The notes: a model not told the origin generated them from the sequence alone. A stretch of DNA of 64,000 nucleotides from Moraxellaceae bacterium (GCA_030646295.1 JAUSND010000025.1:107396-171395); one strand, 5' to 3'; counted from the first letter of the stretch, positions 37,587-48,544 are shown. Program-made: numbers and translations.

Positions 37587-38513
37587 TCAGGCTCCGTACA
37601 CCGCCTGCAGGATGCGGCCGGCACCGGCGGCAAGCAGGCGATCGGCCAGCGTTACGCCCAGCTGCTCGGCCTCGGCAGCACTGCCACGAATTTCGTCAGT
37701 GATGATTTCCTGGCCATCCACACTGCCCACCAGCGCGCGCAGGAACAGCTCATTGCCCTGCAGTTCGGCATAACCGGCAATCGGCACCTGGCAGCCCCCC
37801 TGCAAATGCCGGTTCATGGCGCGCTCGGCACGCACCCGGGCTGACGTATCCGGATGATTCAGCGGCGCCACCAGCGCGGCAACACGCTCGTCACCGAGCC
37901 GGGCCTCGATACCGAGGGCCCCCTGCCCTACCGCCGGCAGGGAAAACTCCGGCGTGATGTCGGCACGGATGCGTGCATGGAACCCGAGACGCCTGAGGCC
38001 GGCACTGGCCAGAATCACGGCGTCGTACTCACCTGCATCCAGTTTGGCCAGACGGGTGTTGACGTTGCCGCGCAGATCCCTGATGACCAGATCGGGACGG
38101 CGGTGACGCAACTGGCACTGACGGCGCAGGCTGGAGGTGCCCACCACGGCACCTGCCGGCAAGGCATCAATCGAGGCATGGTTGTTCGAGACAAAGGCAT
38201 CACGCGGGTCTTCACGCTCGCCGATGGCGATCAGGCCCAGACCCTCGGGAAACTCCATCGGCACATCCTTCATGGAGTGCACGGCAATATCGGCGCGACC
38301 ATCCAGCAGGGCCACCTCCAGCTCCTTCACGAACAGGCCCTTGCCACCAATCTTGGCCAGCGGGGTGTCGAGAATCTTGTCGCCCTGCGTGGTGAAGGTG
38401 ACGAGCTCGACCTCAAGGCCGGGATGCAGTCGCTGCAGTTCGCTGCGGACGAATTCGGCCTGCCACATGGCGAGGGGGGATTTGCGGGTGGCGATGCGAA
38501 GAAGACTGGTCAT
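37587..38513 (-). CDS. hemC: Porphobilinogen deaminase (hydroxymethylbilane synthase)
   Basis: The 308-residue protein has [15 protein letters not shown] at the start, [25 protein letters not shown] and the cofactor cysteine Cys241 in [10 protein letters not shown], which anchors the dipyrromethane. It polymerises four porphobilinogen molecules in heme synthesis and heads the hemCDXY operon. Confidence 0.98.
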   Translation of the reverse strand: MTSLLRIATRKSPLAMWQAEFVRSELQRLHPGLEVELVTFTTQGDKILDTPLAKIGGKGLFVKELEVALLDGRADIAVHSMKDVPMEFPEGLGLIAIGEREDPRDAFVSNNHASIDALPAGAVVGTSSLRRQCQLRHRRPDLVIRDLRGNVNTRLAKLDAGEYDAVILASAGLRRLGFHARIRADITPEFSLPAVGQGALGIEARLGDERVAALVAPLNHPDTSARVRAERAMNRHLQGGCQVPIAGYAELQGNELFLRALVGSVDGQEIITDEIRGSAAEAEQLGVTLADRLLAAGAGRILQAVYGA

Positions 38514-38631
38514 GAGTGTGTGCGGTTGAGCGGTGATGATTGGCGGGAGTTTAACCGAATTCGGACGGGGTTATTGCATGGGAGCGTGCACTGCGCAGGC
38601 AGGGCATCCCCTCCCCCGGAGGGTCAAAAAC

Positions 38632-38665
38632 AAAAAAGCACCAGCCCTTGCGGACGGTGCTTTTT
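38632..38665 (-). terminator. Terminator between the TRL-like gene and hemC
   Basis: On the minus strand AAAAGCACC pairs with GGTGCTTTT across a 13-nt loop and runs into TTTTTTGTTTTTG. It ends the TRL-like transcript, so hemCDXY needs its own promoter. Confidence 0.88.
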
Positions 38666-38703
38666 CGGGATCAACCCTGGCGCAGGCAGCGGCGACGCTG
38701 CGA

Positions 38704-39015
38704 TCAGTTGCCGTAGACGATCGTGGTGTAATCGGCGAGCACGCCCAGAATGATCTGGCTTTCGTGGTCGACGTGGTGAATCTTGGTGATGCCGCCGTTC
38801 TTGGCCGCGGTTTCGATGGTGGCGTCGCCGGTGGCATAGAGGCCAAAGAAGGAACGCGCATACGAGCGGCCAACCTTGGTGGGCTTGTCGGCAGAGCCGG
38901 TCACCATCAGGGGGGCACTGACGTTGGAATAGAGGAAACCGTTCACCGGAGCAACCGCAGTTGCACAGCCGGACAGGGCAATGACCAGGGCACTGGCCGC
39001 GAGAAGACGCTTCAT
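38704..39015 (-). CDS. TRL-like lipoprotein
   Basis: The 103-residue product has a lipoprotein signal (lipobox LSGC, Cys17) followed by the pattern of the TRL-like family: FLYSNVSAPLMVTG, SYARSFFGLYATGDATIETAAKNGGI and KIHHVDHES. These are small exported proteins of unknown role, sometimes found in tandem arrays. It lies between algR and hemC, which are normally adjacent, and has its own terminator. GGAGCTCC upstream serves as a ribosome site. Confidence 0.85.
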   Translation of the reverse strand: MKRLLAASALVIALSGCATAVAPVNGFLYSNVSAPLMVTGSADKPTKVGRSYARSFFGLYATGDATIETAAKNGGITKIHHVDHESQIILGVLADYTTIVYGN

Positions 39016-39150
39016 GGGAGCTCCTTGTTTTTATGTTGCAGCTGTTTGGGCCACCGGATCAGGGCAGCTGGCTCGGGCATGACTCTAGGGGAAGGTGCGT
39101 GGCTTGGCAATGGCTGCGGCGGCGGAATCGCCCGCCGCGCCGCCTGTGGC

Positions 39151-39888
39151 CTACAGCTTGAGCATGGTTTCGCGCAGTTCCGGCAAGTGCCGCCGGCTTA
39201 CTACCAGACGCTCCTCAATCCCTTTCATGCGTACCTGGTACTGCCCCGGCGAGACCAGCTCGAGACCATCCAGGAACTCCAGCGCCAGCAGGGCATTGCG
39301 GTGGATGCGGATAAAGCGCGCACCAAACTCGTTTTCCAGATCCTTCAGGGTTTCGTCGATGAGGACTTCACCCTTGCCGTGACGCACGGTCACGTATTTC
39401 TGGTCGGCGAGGAAATAACGCACATCATCAATCGGGATCAGCTCGATACCGCGATGGGTCTTGGCCGTGATATGGCTACGACCGCCGTGGTTATGCTCAC
39501 CGCCCTGCCGTACCGCTTCCAGCTGGGCGCGGTTGACCCGGGTGGCACGTGCCAGCGCCTCGGTCAGCTGCTCGCGGCGCACCGGCTTGAGCAGGTAGCC
39601 CACGGCCTGCACCTGAAAGGCCGCCAGCGCGTGCTCGTCATAGGCCGTACAGAAAATGACTGCGGGCGGCTCTGGCAGCTGGGCCAGACGCTCGGCACAG
39701 GCCATGCCGTCCATGACCGGCATACGCAAATCCAGCAGAACGATATCGGGAGCGGTAGCCTCGGCCTGGGTAAGCGCATCACGCCCGTTCTCGGCCTCGC
39801 CAACGATCTCGTAACCGTCCATGTCTTTCAGGAAGCGCGCCAGACGTTCCCGCGCCAGCGCTTCGTCGTCGCAGATCAGCACCTTCAT
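39151..39888 (-). CDS. algR: LytTR response regulator AlgR
   Basis: The 245-residue protein has a receiver domain (CDDE near residue 7, phospho-acceptor Asp in LLDLRMP near residue 54, Lys in LKPVRR) and a LytTR DNA-binding domain (residues ~140-240, HRNALLALEFLDGLE). In Pseudomonas AlgR controls alginate, type IV pili and virulence. It overlaps algZ by 4 bp (ATGA), forming a two-component unit. Confidence 0.95.
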   Translation of the reverse strand: MKVLICDDEALARERLARFLKDMDGYEIVGEAENGRDALTQAEATAPDIVLLDLRMPVMDGMACAERLAQLPEPPAVIFCTAYDEHALAAFQVQAVGYLLKPVRREQLTEALARATRVNRAQLEAVRQGGEHNHGGRSHITAKTHRGIELIPIDDVRYFLADQKYVTVRHGKGEVLIDETLKDLENEFGARFIRIHRNALLALEFLDGLELVSPGQYQVRMKGIEERLVVSRRHLPELRETMLKL

Positions 39889-41000
39889 GTCTGACTCCTT
39901 GCCTCTTTTTCTTCTATCGGAGCATCCACCTGCAGCTTGCCGAGTTGCAAGGGATAGGAAAGATACGTGGTATGAATACTTTCATCAGCATGCGTGGTGA
40001 GCTTGGCCGCCTCACCGTAATGGGCCTGCAGGCGCTGGCGGATATTGTCCACCGCCATGCGGTTGCCCCGTGAATGCGGCAACGGGGGCGCCACCGGATT
40101 GGTGATCACCACCCGCAACTCCTTGCCATCATAATCAATGGCGACACGCACCTCGCTCGGCTCAAAGCGTGGTTCCACGCCGTGATAAATGGCATTTTCC
40201 ATCAGCGGCTGCAAGGTGAGCGCCGGAATGCGCAGGCCCTGCGGCAGGCTGCCAAACTTCCACTCCACCTGCAGGCGATCACCCAGACGCAGCTTCTCGA
40301 TGTTGATGTAGTGCTGGCAGAGCATCAGCTCCTCGTCCAGCGTCACCTCGCCCTCGGCCTTGAGACTGGCCCGGAACAGCTCGGACAGATCCTCGACGGC
40401 CGTTTCGGCCTTGTCCGGATCGACATGGATCAGGCTGGCGATGATGTTCATGGAGTTGAACAGGAAATGTGGCCGGATACGGGACTGCAGGGCCTGCAGG
40501 CGGGCCGTCAGCTCGGTGCGCTGCTTGGAGCGCAACTGCTCCTGCAAGTAGAAGTAGCGCAGGATGAGGCCGGCAACGATGGCACCTATCAGCAGGTTGC
40601 GCACGACATCCTGCGGACCGACACGGGGCAGGAGCAGCTCCAGGTGGGCCAGCTGCATGGCCGGATTGGCCAGCAGGCTGAACAGCAGGACCACGGCAAG
40701 CACCAGGGCAAAGGCCACGCCGGCAGCACTTTCGCGGGGCAGCCGGATGAGGCGCGGGCGCAGCTTGCACAGCAGGGTCGCACTGGACAGGGTGATCCAC
40801 TGCACCAGGAAGGAGGTCAGGGCCAGCCGGTCCCAGGGAAAGGGCATCAGGCGCTCGACATCCGCCAGCACCAGCAAAATGGCGAGCAGCTCCGCTGCTA
40901 TAACGAGCATTAGCAGGGGCTGGGTAGCACAGAAATCCGGCAGGAAGAAATCTTCGGCGCCCGGTTCCGTGACAGAGTTGTTGTTTTTCTTATGGCGCAT
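39885..41000 (-). CDS. algZ: Sensor histidine kinase AlgZ/FimS
   Basis: The 371-residue protein has four or more hydrophobic helices in residues ~30-165, then a LytS-type kinase domain with the His-containing IRPHFLFNSMNIIASL near residue 197 and an ATPase region (LTLQPLMENAIYHGVEP). It is the partner of AlgR. The kinase lies upstream of and overlaps the regulator, and is divergent from argH, as in Pseudomonas. Confidence 0.94.
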   Translation of the reverse strand: MRHKKNNNSVTEPGAEDFFLPDFCATQPLLMLVIAAELLAILLVLADVERLMPFPWDRLALTSFLVQWITLSSATLLCKLRPRLIRLPRESAAGVAFALVLAVVLLFSLLANPAMQLAHLELLLPRVGPQDVVRNLLIGAIVAGLILRYFYLQEQLRSKQRTELTARLQALQSRIRPHFLFNSMNIIASLIHVDPDKAETAVEDLSELFRASLKAEGEVTLDEELMLCQHYINIEKLRLGDRLQVEWKFGSLPQGLRIPALTLQPLMENAIYHGVEPRFEPSEVRVAIDYDGKELRVVITNPVAPPLPHSRGNRMAVDNIRQRLQAHYGEAAKLTTHADESIHTTYLSYPLQLGKLQVDAPIEEKEARSQT

Positions 41001-41143
41001 TACCGGAGTGTGCCGTCTTCCCCGACGAGCGGCAAGTCAGGCAAAGAAACTGACTTGCCGGTATACTGCGCCCCGTCCCTAGTTTGCCGCCGTTTGCCGG
41101 AATACCGGCCGGTTGGTCATTTTTTCAGCACATCGAGTCCGAG

Positions 41144-42535
41144 ATGAGCCAGCAATCCTCTTCCATGTGGGGTGGCCGCTTCAGCGAAGCCACCGACGCC
41201 TTCGTGGCGGCCTTCACCGCGTCCGTCAATTTTGACAAGCGCCTGTACCGTCACGACATCATGGGCTCCATTGCCCATGCCACCATGCTGGCGAAAGTCG
41301 GCGTACTGACCCCGGCCGAACGCGACCTGATCGTGAACGGCCTGACGCAGATCCAGACCGAGATCGAGGCCGGCACCTTCGAGTGGCGCGTCGATCTGGA
41401 AGACGTGCACATGAACATCGAGCACCGTCTGACCGACCGCATCGGCATCGCCGGCAAGAAGCTGCATACCGGCCGCTCGCGCAACGACCAGGTGGCCACC
41501 GATGTGCGCCTGTACCTGCGTGACGAGATTGATGCCATCCGTGCCGAGCTGAAGCGCCTTCTCGTCGGCCTGGTGGAACTGGCTGAAAAGGAACATGACA
41601 CCATCATGCCGGGCTTCACGCACCTGCAGACCGCCCAGCCGGTGACATTTGGTCATCACCTGCTGGCCTGGTTCGAGAACCTGAAGCGGGACGACGAGCG
41701 CCTCGTCGACCTGCGCAAGCGCGTCAACCGCATGCCGCTGGGTTCCGCTGCACTGGCGGGCACCACCTACCCGATTGACCGTGCTTACACGGCTGAACTG
41801 CTCGGCTTTGACGCCGTCTGTGAAAACTCGCTGGATGCCGTGAGTGATCGCGATTTCGCCATCGAGTTCTGTGCGGCATCTGCCCTGATCATGATGCACC
41901 TGTCGCGCTTTTCCGAAGAGCTGGTGCTCTGGGCCAGCGCACAGTTCCAGTTTGTGAACCTGCCCGACCGTTTCTGCACCGGCTCGTCCATCATGCCGCA
42001 GAAAAAGAATCCGGATGTACCGGAGCTGGTCCGTGGCAAGTCCGGTCGCGTGTTTGGTCACCTGATGTCGCTGCTGACCCTGATGAAAGGCCAGCCGCTG
42101 GCGTACAACAAGGACAACCAGGAAGACAAGGAACCGTTGTTCGACGCCATTGATACCGTCATGGGTTCTCTGCGGGCCTTTGCCGACATGGTGCCGGCCA
42201 TCGAACCAAAACGCGACAACATGCGCGAAGCCGCACGTCGCGGCTTCGCCACGGCCACCGACCTTGCCGACTATCTGGTAAAGAAAGGCGTGGCCTTCCG
42301 GGATGCCCACGAAATTGTCGGCAAGGCTGTCGGTTATGGTGTGCAGACCGGCAAGGATCTGGCCCAGATGTCACTGGACGAATTGCGCCAGTTCTCGGAC
42401 ACCATCAGCAACGATGTGTTCGATGTCCTGACCCTCGAAGGCTCGGTCAATGCGCGCAACCATATCGGTGGCACTGCCCCCGCACAGGTGAAGGCTGCCT
42501 GTGCCCGCGCACGCCAGCGCATTGACGCCATCTGA
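41144..42535 (+). CDS. argH: Argininosuccinate lyase
   Basis: The 463-residue protein has [20 protein letters not shown] at the N-terminus, [13 protein letters not shown], the catalytic-serine signature [12 protein letters not shown], and ends as usual for the family. It splits argininosuccinate to arginine and fumarate. The ATG at 41144 is chosen as nearest the conserved WGGRF; the frame is open to 41084. A second in-frame Met lies at 41165. Confidence 0.98.
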   Translation: MSQQSSSMWGGRFSEATDAFVAAFTASVNFDKRLYRHDIMGSIAHATMLAKVGVLTPAERDLIVNGLTQIQTEIEAGTFEWRVDLEDVHMNIEHRLTDRIGIAGKKLHTGRSRNDQVATDVRLYLRDEIDAIRAELKRLLVGLVELAEKEHDTIMPGFTHLQTAQPVTFGHHLLAWFENLKRDDERLVDLRKRVNRMPLGSAALAGTTYPIDRAYTAELLGFDAVCENSLDAVSDRDFAIEFCAASALIMMHLSRFSEELVLWASAQFQFVNLPDRFCTGSSIMPQKKNPDVPELVRGKSGRVFGHLMSLLTLMKGQPLAYNKDNQEDKEPLFDAIDTVMGSLRAFADMVPAIEPKRDNMREAARRGFATATDLADYLVKKGVAFRDAHEIVGKAVGYGVQTGKDLAQMSLDELRQFSDTISNDVFDVLTLEGSVNARNHIGGTAPAQVKAACARARQRIDAI

Positions 42536-42556
42536 TTGATGCAAAGGAGTTTCATC

Positions 42557-43096
42557 ATGCGCAAATTACTGCTTGTTGTTGCACTCGCCCTGCCTCTGGC
42601 CGGCTGCCCGCTGGATGATGTGCTGAAACCAACGCCATCAACAGGTACCGCTCCCGCTGCCGGCGGCACCACCGTCACCCCGGCCACCATCGGCACCTTC
42701 CTCTCGCGCATTGAAGCCGCACGCGGCACCGCCCTCACTGTGGCCGAGAAAAGCCAGGTAACCGTGGCCGCCCAACAGACCCGCAACCTGCTGGACGGCA
42801 CACAGCAGAAATTCCTTGGCGCTGTCGGCGGCACGGTGGGTCTGGATGCCGCCACCATTGGCCTGCTGTTCCCGAGCGCCACGCAACCGGTCAGCCAACC
42901 GGTTGTGCAGAAGGCACTGGAAAGCAAACTGGGCAAAAAGCTGAGCGGCTATGAATCGACCGCCGTTGGCGCCGCCACAGCACTGCGCAACAACTCGCTG
43001 GGCTCGATCAAGAGCGGACTTGCCAGCAAGGTGGGCAGCGCTGTCGGCCTGCCCGGCGAAACCATCGCCGCCATGCTGCCACTGCTCGGCTTCTGA
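42557..43096 (+). CDS. Lipoprotein of unknown function
   Basis: The 179-residue product has a lipoprotein signal (MRKLLLVVALALPLAGCPLDD; lipobox LAGC). The mature protein is rich in Ala, Thr and Gly, with a low-complexity Thr/Pro/Ala linker after the Cys and no motif I recognise. AAAGGAG precedes the start. It follows argH by 21 bp and ends at an intrinsic terminator, so it may be read through from argH. Confidence 0.75.
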   Translation: MRKLLLVVALALPLAGCPLDDVLKPTPSTGTAPAAGGTTVTPATIGTFLSRIEAARGTALTVAEKSQVTVAAQQTRNLLDGTQQKFLGAVGGTVGLDAATIGLLFPSATQPVSQPVVQKALESKLGKKLSGYESTAVGAATALRNNSLGSIKSGLASKVGSAVGLPGETIAAMLPLLGF

Positions 43097-43112
43097 ATCA
43101 GCGCGACACCAG

Positions 43113-43141
43113 AAAAAACCGGCCATTGTGCCGGTTTTTTC
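43113..43141 (+). terminator. Intrinsic terminator after the lipoprotein gene
   Basis: AACCGGC and GCCGGTT form a stem around CATTGT, followed by six T; an A-run precedes it. Confidence 0.88.
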
Positions 43142-43169
43142 ATATAGGCTTCAGGCAGGAGGAAGCGCC

Positions 43170-43646
43170 ATGATCAATTGGGAACAACTGAGCTATGTCG
43201 TCACCGTCGTCGGCTTGCCGTTTGCCATTGCCGTCTACCTGCTGGACCAGCGTCGCGAGCGGCAGAACGAGGAGGAGGAAATCTACCAGCGCCTCTCCGA
43301 CGAATATGCCGAGTTCTGCAAGCTCATCATCGACAGTGCCGACCTGCGCCTGCGTACGCAGCGGGAAAACCCGCCCGAGCTCACGCCCGAGCAGGAGGAA
43401 CGCCGCCTCATCCTGTTTGAAATGCTGATTGCGCTGTTCGAGCGTGCCTACATTCTTGTGTACGAGGATGACATGGGCAAGCAGCAGCGCCGCCTCTGGC
43501 AGTCATGGGAAGACTACATGCGCGACTGGTGTGAACGCGAAGACTTCCGCACCCTGTTGCCTCGCCTGTTGACCGGTGAAGACGAATTCTTCTCGGCGCA
43601 CATTATTCGTATTGCCGATGAAGTGGCCAGAAAAACAAAGGCCTGA
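43170..43646 (+). CDS. Single-pass membrane protein, unknown
   Basis: The 158-residue protein has one N-terminal transmembrane helix (YVVTVVGLPFAIAVYLL, residues 8-24) followed by a charged cytoplasmic helical domain (EEEEIYQRLSDEYAEFCKLI … RLWQSWEDYMRDWCEREDF). The pattern resembles uncharacterised small anchored proteins; no enzyme motif is visible. A clear CAGGAGG precedes the start. It has terminators on both sides and is thus probably monocistronic. Confidence 0.78.
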   Translation: MINWEQLSYVVTVVGLPFAIAVYLLDQRRERQNEEEEIYQRLSDEYAEFCKLIIDSADLRLRTQRENPPELTPEQEERRLILFEMLIALFERAYILVYEDDMGKQQRRLWQSWEDYMRDWCEREDFRTLLPRLLTGEDEFFSAHIIRIADEVARKTKA

Positions 43647-43673
43647 CCCCTGCAACCATCACCACGGCGTTTT

Positions 43674-43703
43674 ATAAAAAAACCGGCAACAGCCGGTTTT
43701 TTT
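43674..43703. terminator. Bidirectional intrinsic terminator
   Basis: AACCGGC/GCCGGTT hairpin with A-run and T-run flanks separates the convergent 43170-43646 gene and the sterol desaturase-family gene. Confidence 0.88.
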
Positions 43704-43705
43704 AT

Positions 43706-44536
43706 TCATTTCTTTTCTGCCACCCAGTCCGGCGGCATCCACAGGTAACGCAGGTCCTTCTCGCGCCAAGCATCACGAAACATGTCGTGCCACTCATGAA
43801 ACGTCAGCGTAAGCGGATTATGCGTGGGTACCGGCTTTGTAATACCAAAGCGGCATGGCTCCTGCTCTTCCACCAGTGTGCCGAACAGACGATCCCATAT
43901 TGACAGTACGCCGGCGTAATTGCGGTCAATGTATTGCGGATTCTGCGCATGATGCACGCGATGTACCGACGGCGTATTGAACACGTACTCCAGCACGCCC
44001 AGTTTTGGAATGGCCTGGGTATGCACAAAAAACTGGTACGCCAGGTTAAGGCCGACAACCAGGATCACCTGCTGCGGCGTAAAGCCCACCCAGGCGATCG
44101 GCAACCAGAACACCCACATGCCCGACAGCGGATACGTGAGACTTTGCCGGAAAGCCGTGGAGAGATTGAGTCGTTCGGACGAGTGATGTGTCACGTGCGA
44201 GGCCCACATCCAGCGAATGCGGTGCGAGGCGCGATGAAACCAGTAATAGAGAAAATCCTGCAGCAGGAACAGCAACAGGATGCTCAATGCTCCCGGCGTT
44301 ACCAGCTTGAGTCCGTGCTCATAGGCCCAGGCATATGCCGTTGTCACAAACAGCCAGATCACCAGCGCGTCGGCCGCCTGATGCATGAGCGCCAGTGCCG
44401 CATTGGAAATGACGTCCGGCAGGCTGTAGATGTCGTCGCGGCCATGGCGGTGCCAGTACCAGACTTCCCAGCCAATGCAGACAAGAAACACCGGCGCCAG
44501 CGCCAATAACAATAATTCGGGATTCAGTTCAGCCAT
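43706..44536 (-). CDS. Sterol desaturase/fatty acid hydroxylase family protein
   Basis: The 276-residue membrane protein has several hydrophobic helices and the three histidine boxes of this di-iron family: HRASH near residue 101, HVTHHSSE near 114 and VHRVHH near 193. It should oxygenate or desaturate a lipid substrate at the inner membrane, using O2; the substrate is unknown. It is adjacent to a diguanylate cyclase gene on the same strand, 49 bp apart. Confidence 0.9.
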   Translation of the reverse strand: MAELNPELLLLALAPVFLVCIGWEVWYWHRHGRDDIYSLPDVISNAALALMHQAADALVIWLFVTTAYAWAYEHGLKLVTPGALSILLLFLLQDFLYYWFHRASHRIRWMWASHVTHHSSERLNLSTAFRQSLTYPLSGMWVFWLPIAWVGFTPQQVILVVGLNLAYQFFVHTQAIPKLGVLEYVFNTPSVHRVHHAQNPQYIDRNYAGVLSIWDRLFGTLVEEQEPCRFGITKPVPTHNPLTLTFHEWHDMFRDAWREKDLRYLWMPPDWVAEKK

Positions 44537-44585
44537 GACGCATGTTTACCAGCAGGCAAGTTGAAAAAAGGGACGGCATGGCGAC

Positions 44586-45854
44586 TCAGTGTGCCAGCAT
44601 GATCCGGTGGCGGCCGCTGCCCTTGGCCTCGTAAAGGGCAGCATCTGCCGCATCCACCAGACGTTGCGATCTCTCGCCCAGCGGCACCATGACCGCCACA
44701 CCGATGCTGGCGGTGACATGCGCCGCCACGGCCGAGGCCGGGTGCGGAATGGCCATGGCATCAATCGCCTCCAGCACACGCCGGGCCACATCCATGGCGC
44801 CATCCACTTCGGTTTCCGGCAGCAGCACCACAAATTCCTCGCCACCATAACGTGCCGCCAGATCCGCAGGGCGCATCACGGCCGAGCGAATGGCCTGGGC
44901 AATGGACACCAGGCATTCATCACCCGCCAGATGCCCCAGGCTGTCGTTGTAGCGCTTGAAATAATCGACATCCATGAACAGCAGCGCCAGCGGCTTCCGG
45001 GTACGACCGGAACGGTCCCACTCGCGCGTCAGCGCCTCATTGAAATGACGCCGGTTGGGCAGGCCGGTCAGCTGGTCTTCTGCCGCAAGGCGGGCCAGTT
45101 CCTCATTGAGGCGCTCACGCTCGGCCGACTCGTGCTCCAACAACAGGCTCTGCAAAAAACTGATGCGTTCCTGACGCTCCTGTACCACGCCGATAAACAG
45201 GTTGACGATCAGGCTGCCAACGGCATGCCAGCTGAACAGCGCCCAGTCCACCGGCACACCCAGCCAGAGGGTGAAGCCCGTCGCCGCCAGGATCGCAATG
45301 GCACATGCCGCGGCAGCATTGAACAGGGACAGCTTCAGCACCAGCACGATAATGGTGATGATGAGCATGGTGACGTAGCTCATGGCCCGCATCAGCCGGG
45401 GGCTGTCCATGGCAAGCGAGCCCAGCAGGGGAATCGCCAGCGCCAGGGCACCGGCAACAACAATTACTAACTGATAGCGTTTCTGAAAGAAGGGAAAGTA
45501 CAGCAGGAGAACCGTCAGCCCGACGATGACTGTCTCGGCAATCACGGATGGCCACCAGAAAGGCTCCCGGTTGCCCACCAGCTCTTCAGCAAACAACAGT
45601 GGGCCGCTCAGCGCGATTATGGCCAGCAACATGGCAAGCAAGGGCCAGCCCACCAGCACCATACGCACAAAGGTCTCCTGCCGATGTGCCGCAAACAGCG
45701 CATCGGTAGGCGCAGGCAGCGGGCACCAGAGCCGGTGGGCAGACACGATCGAGCGGAGACGCTCCATCAGGCCGTCAGGCAGCGAAGATCGGGGCGTTGC
45801 CGGGGAAGACGCAGGTGTAGTCAAGGCAGGAATCGGTGGCGGCTGATCAGTCAT
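44586..45854 (-). CDS. Membrane diguanylate cyclase
   Basis: The 422-residue protein has six predicted membrane helices (residues ~60-230), a short coiled coil, and a GGDEF domain with an intact RYGGEEF motif. An I-site RxxD (RPAD) lies five residues before GGEEF, so product inhibition is expected. It should make c-di-GMP, the ligand of the LapD-like receptor in this window. The start at 45854 is the ATG of MTDQPPPIP; the frame continues to 45926. Confidence 0.94.
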   Translation of the reverse strand: MTDQPPPIPALTTPASSPATPRSSLPDGLMERLRSIVSAHRLWCPLPAPTDALFAAHRQETFVRMVLVGWPLLAMLLAIIALSGPLLFAEELVGNREPFWWPSVIAETVIVGLTVLLLYFPFFQKRYQLVIVVAGALALAIPLLGSLAMDSPRLMRAMSYVTMLIITIIVLVLKLSLFNAAAACAIAILAATGFTLWLGVPVDWALFSWHAVGSLIVNLFIGVVQERQERISFLQSLLLEHESAERERLNEELARLAAEDQLTGLPNRRHFNEALTREWDRSGRTRKPLALLFMDVDYFKRYNDSLGHLAGDECLVSIAQAIRSAVMRPADLAARYGGEEFVVLLPETEVDGAMDVARRVLEAIDAMAIPHPASAVAAHVTASIGVAVMVPLGERSQRLVDAADAALYEAKGSGRHRIMLAH

Positions 45855-46006
45855 GTCTTTTTGTTTTACACCAGTCGCCCCGTGACCGGCAGGCCATTCC
45901 GACGAGCCGTACACTCGGCCTGACACTGCGCTTGGGGTACAATGCGCGGTTCCGAAGCACCCTCTCCCGTCCCTGCGGCGAGACCGTGCTCCCTGCCGAG
46001 GTCCTC

Positions 46007-48331
46007 ATGTCCGCCACACCCCAGCCGCTGCCGTCCGCACCGGCGCTGTTCAGTCACGAGAAGTTCTGGGCCGAGTGCCTGGGGCCTGCTCCCTTCCTGC
46101 CCATGACACGGGCGGAGATGGATGCGCTCGGCTGGGATGTCTGTGACGTCATCATCGTCACCGGCGATGCCTACGTCGACCTGCCCACCTTCGGCATGGC
46201 CATCCTGGGCCGGCTGCTGGAAGCCCAGGGCTACCGCGTCGGCATCATTGCGCAGCCCGACTGGCAATCGGCCGAACCCTTCAAGGCGCTGGGCAAACCC
46301 CGCCTGTTCTGGGGCATCACCGCCGGCAACATGGATTCGATGATCAACCGCTACACGGCCGATCGCAAAATCCGTTCCGACGATGCCTATTCGCCGAATG
46401 ACGAAGGTGGCAAGCGCCCCGACCGCGCCTGCGTGGTGTATGCCCAGCGTGCCCGCGAAGCGTATCCGGATGTGCCGCTGGTGATTGGCGGCATCGAAGC
46501 CTCGCTGCGCCGCATTGCGCATTACGATTACTGGCAGGACAAGGTACGCCGCTCCATCCTCATGGATGCCAGGGCCGACCTGCTGCTCTATGGCAACGCC
46601 GAGCGCGCCATTGTCGAACTGACCCATCGCCTCAATCGTGGCGAAAACATCCAGGACATTACCGACCTGCGCGGCACAGCCTTCATCCGACGTGATACTC
46701 CGCCCGGCATGTTCGAGATTGATTCCACCCAGGTGGATGCCCCGGGCCGCATCGACACGCACATCAATCCCTACATCAACACGGCCGATCCATCCGCCTG
46801 CGAAATCGAGAAGCAGAAAACCGTGTCGGCCGATGCCTGCGACCTTCCGGATGGCGGCGCCCAGATCATTTCGCTGCGTCCCTCCCCGGCAATGCAGACC
46901 GCAATGAAAAACCGCATGCCGCCACGTGAAAAAACCGTGATCCGGCTGCCGTCGTTCGAGCGCGTAAAAGAAGACCCGGTCCGTTACGCCCACGCCAACC
47001 GCGTGCTGCATCTGGAAACCAATCCCGGCAATGCCCGCGCACTGGTCCAGCGTCATGGCGACCGCGATGTGTGGATCAATCCGCCGCCCATTCCGCTCAC
47101 CACGGAAGAAATGGATTACGTGTTTGACCTGCCCTATGCGCGCGTGCCGCACCCGTCCTACAACGGTGCGCGCATTCCGGCGTATGAAATGATCCGCTTC
47201 TCGGTGAACATCATGCGCGGCTGTTTTGGTGGCTGCACGTTCTGTTCGATCACCGAGCATGAAGGCCGCATCATCCAGAGCCGCTCGCACGAGTCCATCC
47301 TGCACGAAGTCGAGCAGATGAAGGGCACGCCCGGCTTTACCGGCGTGGTCTCCGATCTGGGCGGACCTACCGCCAATATGTATCGCCTGTCATGCAAGTC
47401 GCCGCAAATCGAAGCGGCCTGTCGCAAACCCTCCTGCGTGTATCCCGGCATCTGCGACAACCTGAACACCGATCACTCGTCGCTGATCGAACTGTACCGC
47501 AAGGCGCGCAAGCTGCCCGGCATCAAGAAAATCCTGATCGGTTCCGGCCTGCGCTACGATCTTGCGGTGCGTTCACCGGAGTACGTGAAGGAACTGGTGA
47601 CGCACCATGTCGGCGGCTATCTGAAGATTGCCCCGGAGCACACCGAAGGCGGCCCGCTGTCGAAGATGATGAAGCCGGGCATTGGCGCCTACGACGAATT
47701 CAAGCAGATGTTCGAGCGCTTTTCGAAAGAAGCGGGCAAGGAACAGTACCTGATCCCGTATTTCATTGCGGCGCATCCGGGCACGACCGATCTGGACATG
47801 CTTAACCTGGCGCTGTGGCTGAAGCGCAACGGCTTCCGTGCGGACCAGGTGCAGGCGTTTTATCCGTCGCCCATGGCCACTGCGACCGCGATGTACCATT
47901 CGGGTATGAATCCGCTGAAGAAGATTTCACGCATTACCGGTGAAAAAGTGGAAATCGTGAAGGGGGATCGCCGGCGTCGTCTGCACAAGGCGTTCCTGCG
48001 TTATCACGATCCGAAGAACTGGCCGCTGTTGCGCGAGGCCCTGAAGGAGATGGGGCGTGCCGATCTGATCGGTAACGGCAAGCAGCAGCTGATTCCGAAA
48101 AACCAGCCGGCCGGCATGGAAGGCAGTGGCTACAATGCGCCGCGCAAGAAGAACTCCAATGCGGGTGATGGTGTGTCGCTGAAGGTGAAGCCGCAAAAAG
48201 GTCGCGTGCTCACGCAGCACACCGGCTTGCCGCCGCGCGACGATGGCGCACAGAAGCCGAAGCGGCCGGCTTCTCGACCTGCGACAAAACCGGGATCGCG
48301 TCCTTCTTCAAGACCGACCGCCAAGCGCTGA
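46007..48331 (+). CDS. YgiQ family radical SAM protein
   Basis: The 774-residue protein has the N-terminal YgiQ region ([21 protein letters not shown]), the radical SAM CxxxCxxC in [17 protein letters not shown] near residue 403, and a C-terminal basic Lys/Arg/Ser tail ([18 protein letters not shown]). The substrate of YgiQ proteins is not established. GAGG precedes the ATG at 46007, and the in-frame open region to 45836 is not needed. It is divergent from the diguanylate cyclase gene. Confidence 0.93.
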   Translation: MSATPQPLPSAPALFSHEKFWAECLGPAPFLPMTRAEMDALGWDVCDVIIVTGDAYVDLPTFGMAILGRLLEAQGYRVGIIAQPDWQSAEPFKALGKPRLFWGITAGNMDSMINRYTADRKIRSDDAYSPNDEGGKRPDRACVVYAQRAREAYPDVPLVIGGIEASLRRIAHYDYWQDKVRRSILMDARADLLLYGNAERAIVELTHRLNRGENIQDITDLRGTAFIRRDTPPGMFEIDSTQVDAPGRIDTHINPYINTADPSACEIEKQKTVSADACDLPDGGAQIISLRPSPAMQTAMKNRMPPREKTVIRLPSFERVKEDPVRYAHANRVLHLETNPGNARALVQRHGDRDVWINPPPIPLTTEEMDYVFDLPYARVPHPSYNGARIPAYEMIRFSVNIMRGCFGGCTFCSITEHEGRIIQSRSHESILHEVEQMKGTPGFTGVVSDLGGPTANMYRLSCKSPQIEAACRKPSCVYPGICDNLNTDHSSLIELYRKARKLPGIKKILIGSGLRYDLAVRSPEYVKELVTHHVGGYLKIAPEHTEGGPLSKMMKPGIGAYDEFKQMFERFSKEAGKEQYLIPYFIAAHPGTTDLDMLNLALWLKRNGFRADQVQAFYPSPMATATAMYHSGMNPLKKISRITGEKVEIVKGDRRRRLHKAFLRYHDPKNWPLLREALKEMGRADLIGNGKQQLIPKNQPAGMEGSGYNAPRKKNSNAGDGVSLKVKPQKGRVLTQHTGLPPRDDGAQKPKRPASRPATKPGSRPSSRPTAKR

Positions 48332-48380
48332 TTACTATTGCTCCGCGTGAGTAACTTTTTAGCGTGCGCCAAGGGTGGGC

Positions 48381-48451
48381 CGTTCGGGTAGTCCTTCCCG
48401 GAATTGGGTGCCCGGCAAGCCAACCCTATTCCGGGAAGGACTACCCGAACG
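48381..48451. repeat. Perfect 24-bp inverted repeat
   Basis: The arm at 48381-48404 is the exact reverse complement of 48428-48451, with a 23-nt loop. A T-T mismatch and a further GGGT/ACCC pairing extend the stem to 28 pairs with a 13-nt loop. It lies in the 213-bp gap between ygiQ and msrA. There is no T-tract, so a simple terminator is unlikely; a dispersed palindromic or REP-like element is possible. Confidence 0.95.
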
Positions 48452-48544
48452 ACCTGCTCAAGAGCGGCTGAATTCGCACTGCAGCCATCGAAGTGCGTAA
48501 TGAATGATGGACTGTAACCTTTCGAATTAAAGGAGCAAGTCGAC

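Noticed and set aside
38533..39894. 453-codon frame on + across algR and the TRL-like gene
   Set aside because: Spans two real minus-strand genes and a terminator; cannot be a true gene.
41117..42310. 397-codon frame on - inside argH
   Set aside because: Antisense to argH with no domain.
45866..47305. 479-codon frame on - inside ygiQ
   Set aside because: Antisense to the YgiQ radical SAM gene, which has clear motifs; no independent evidence.
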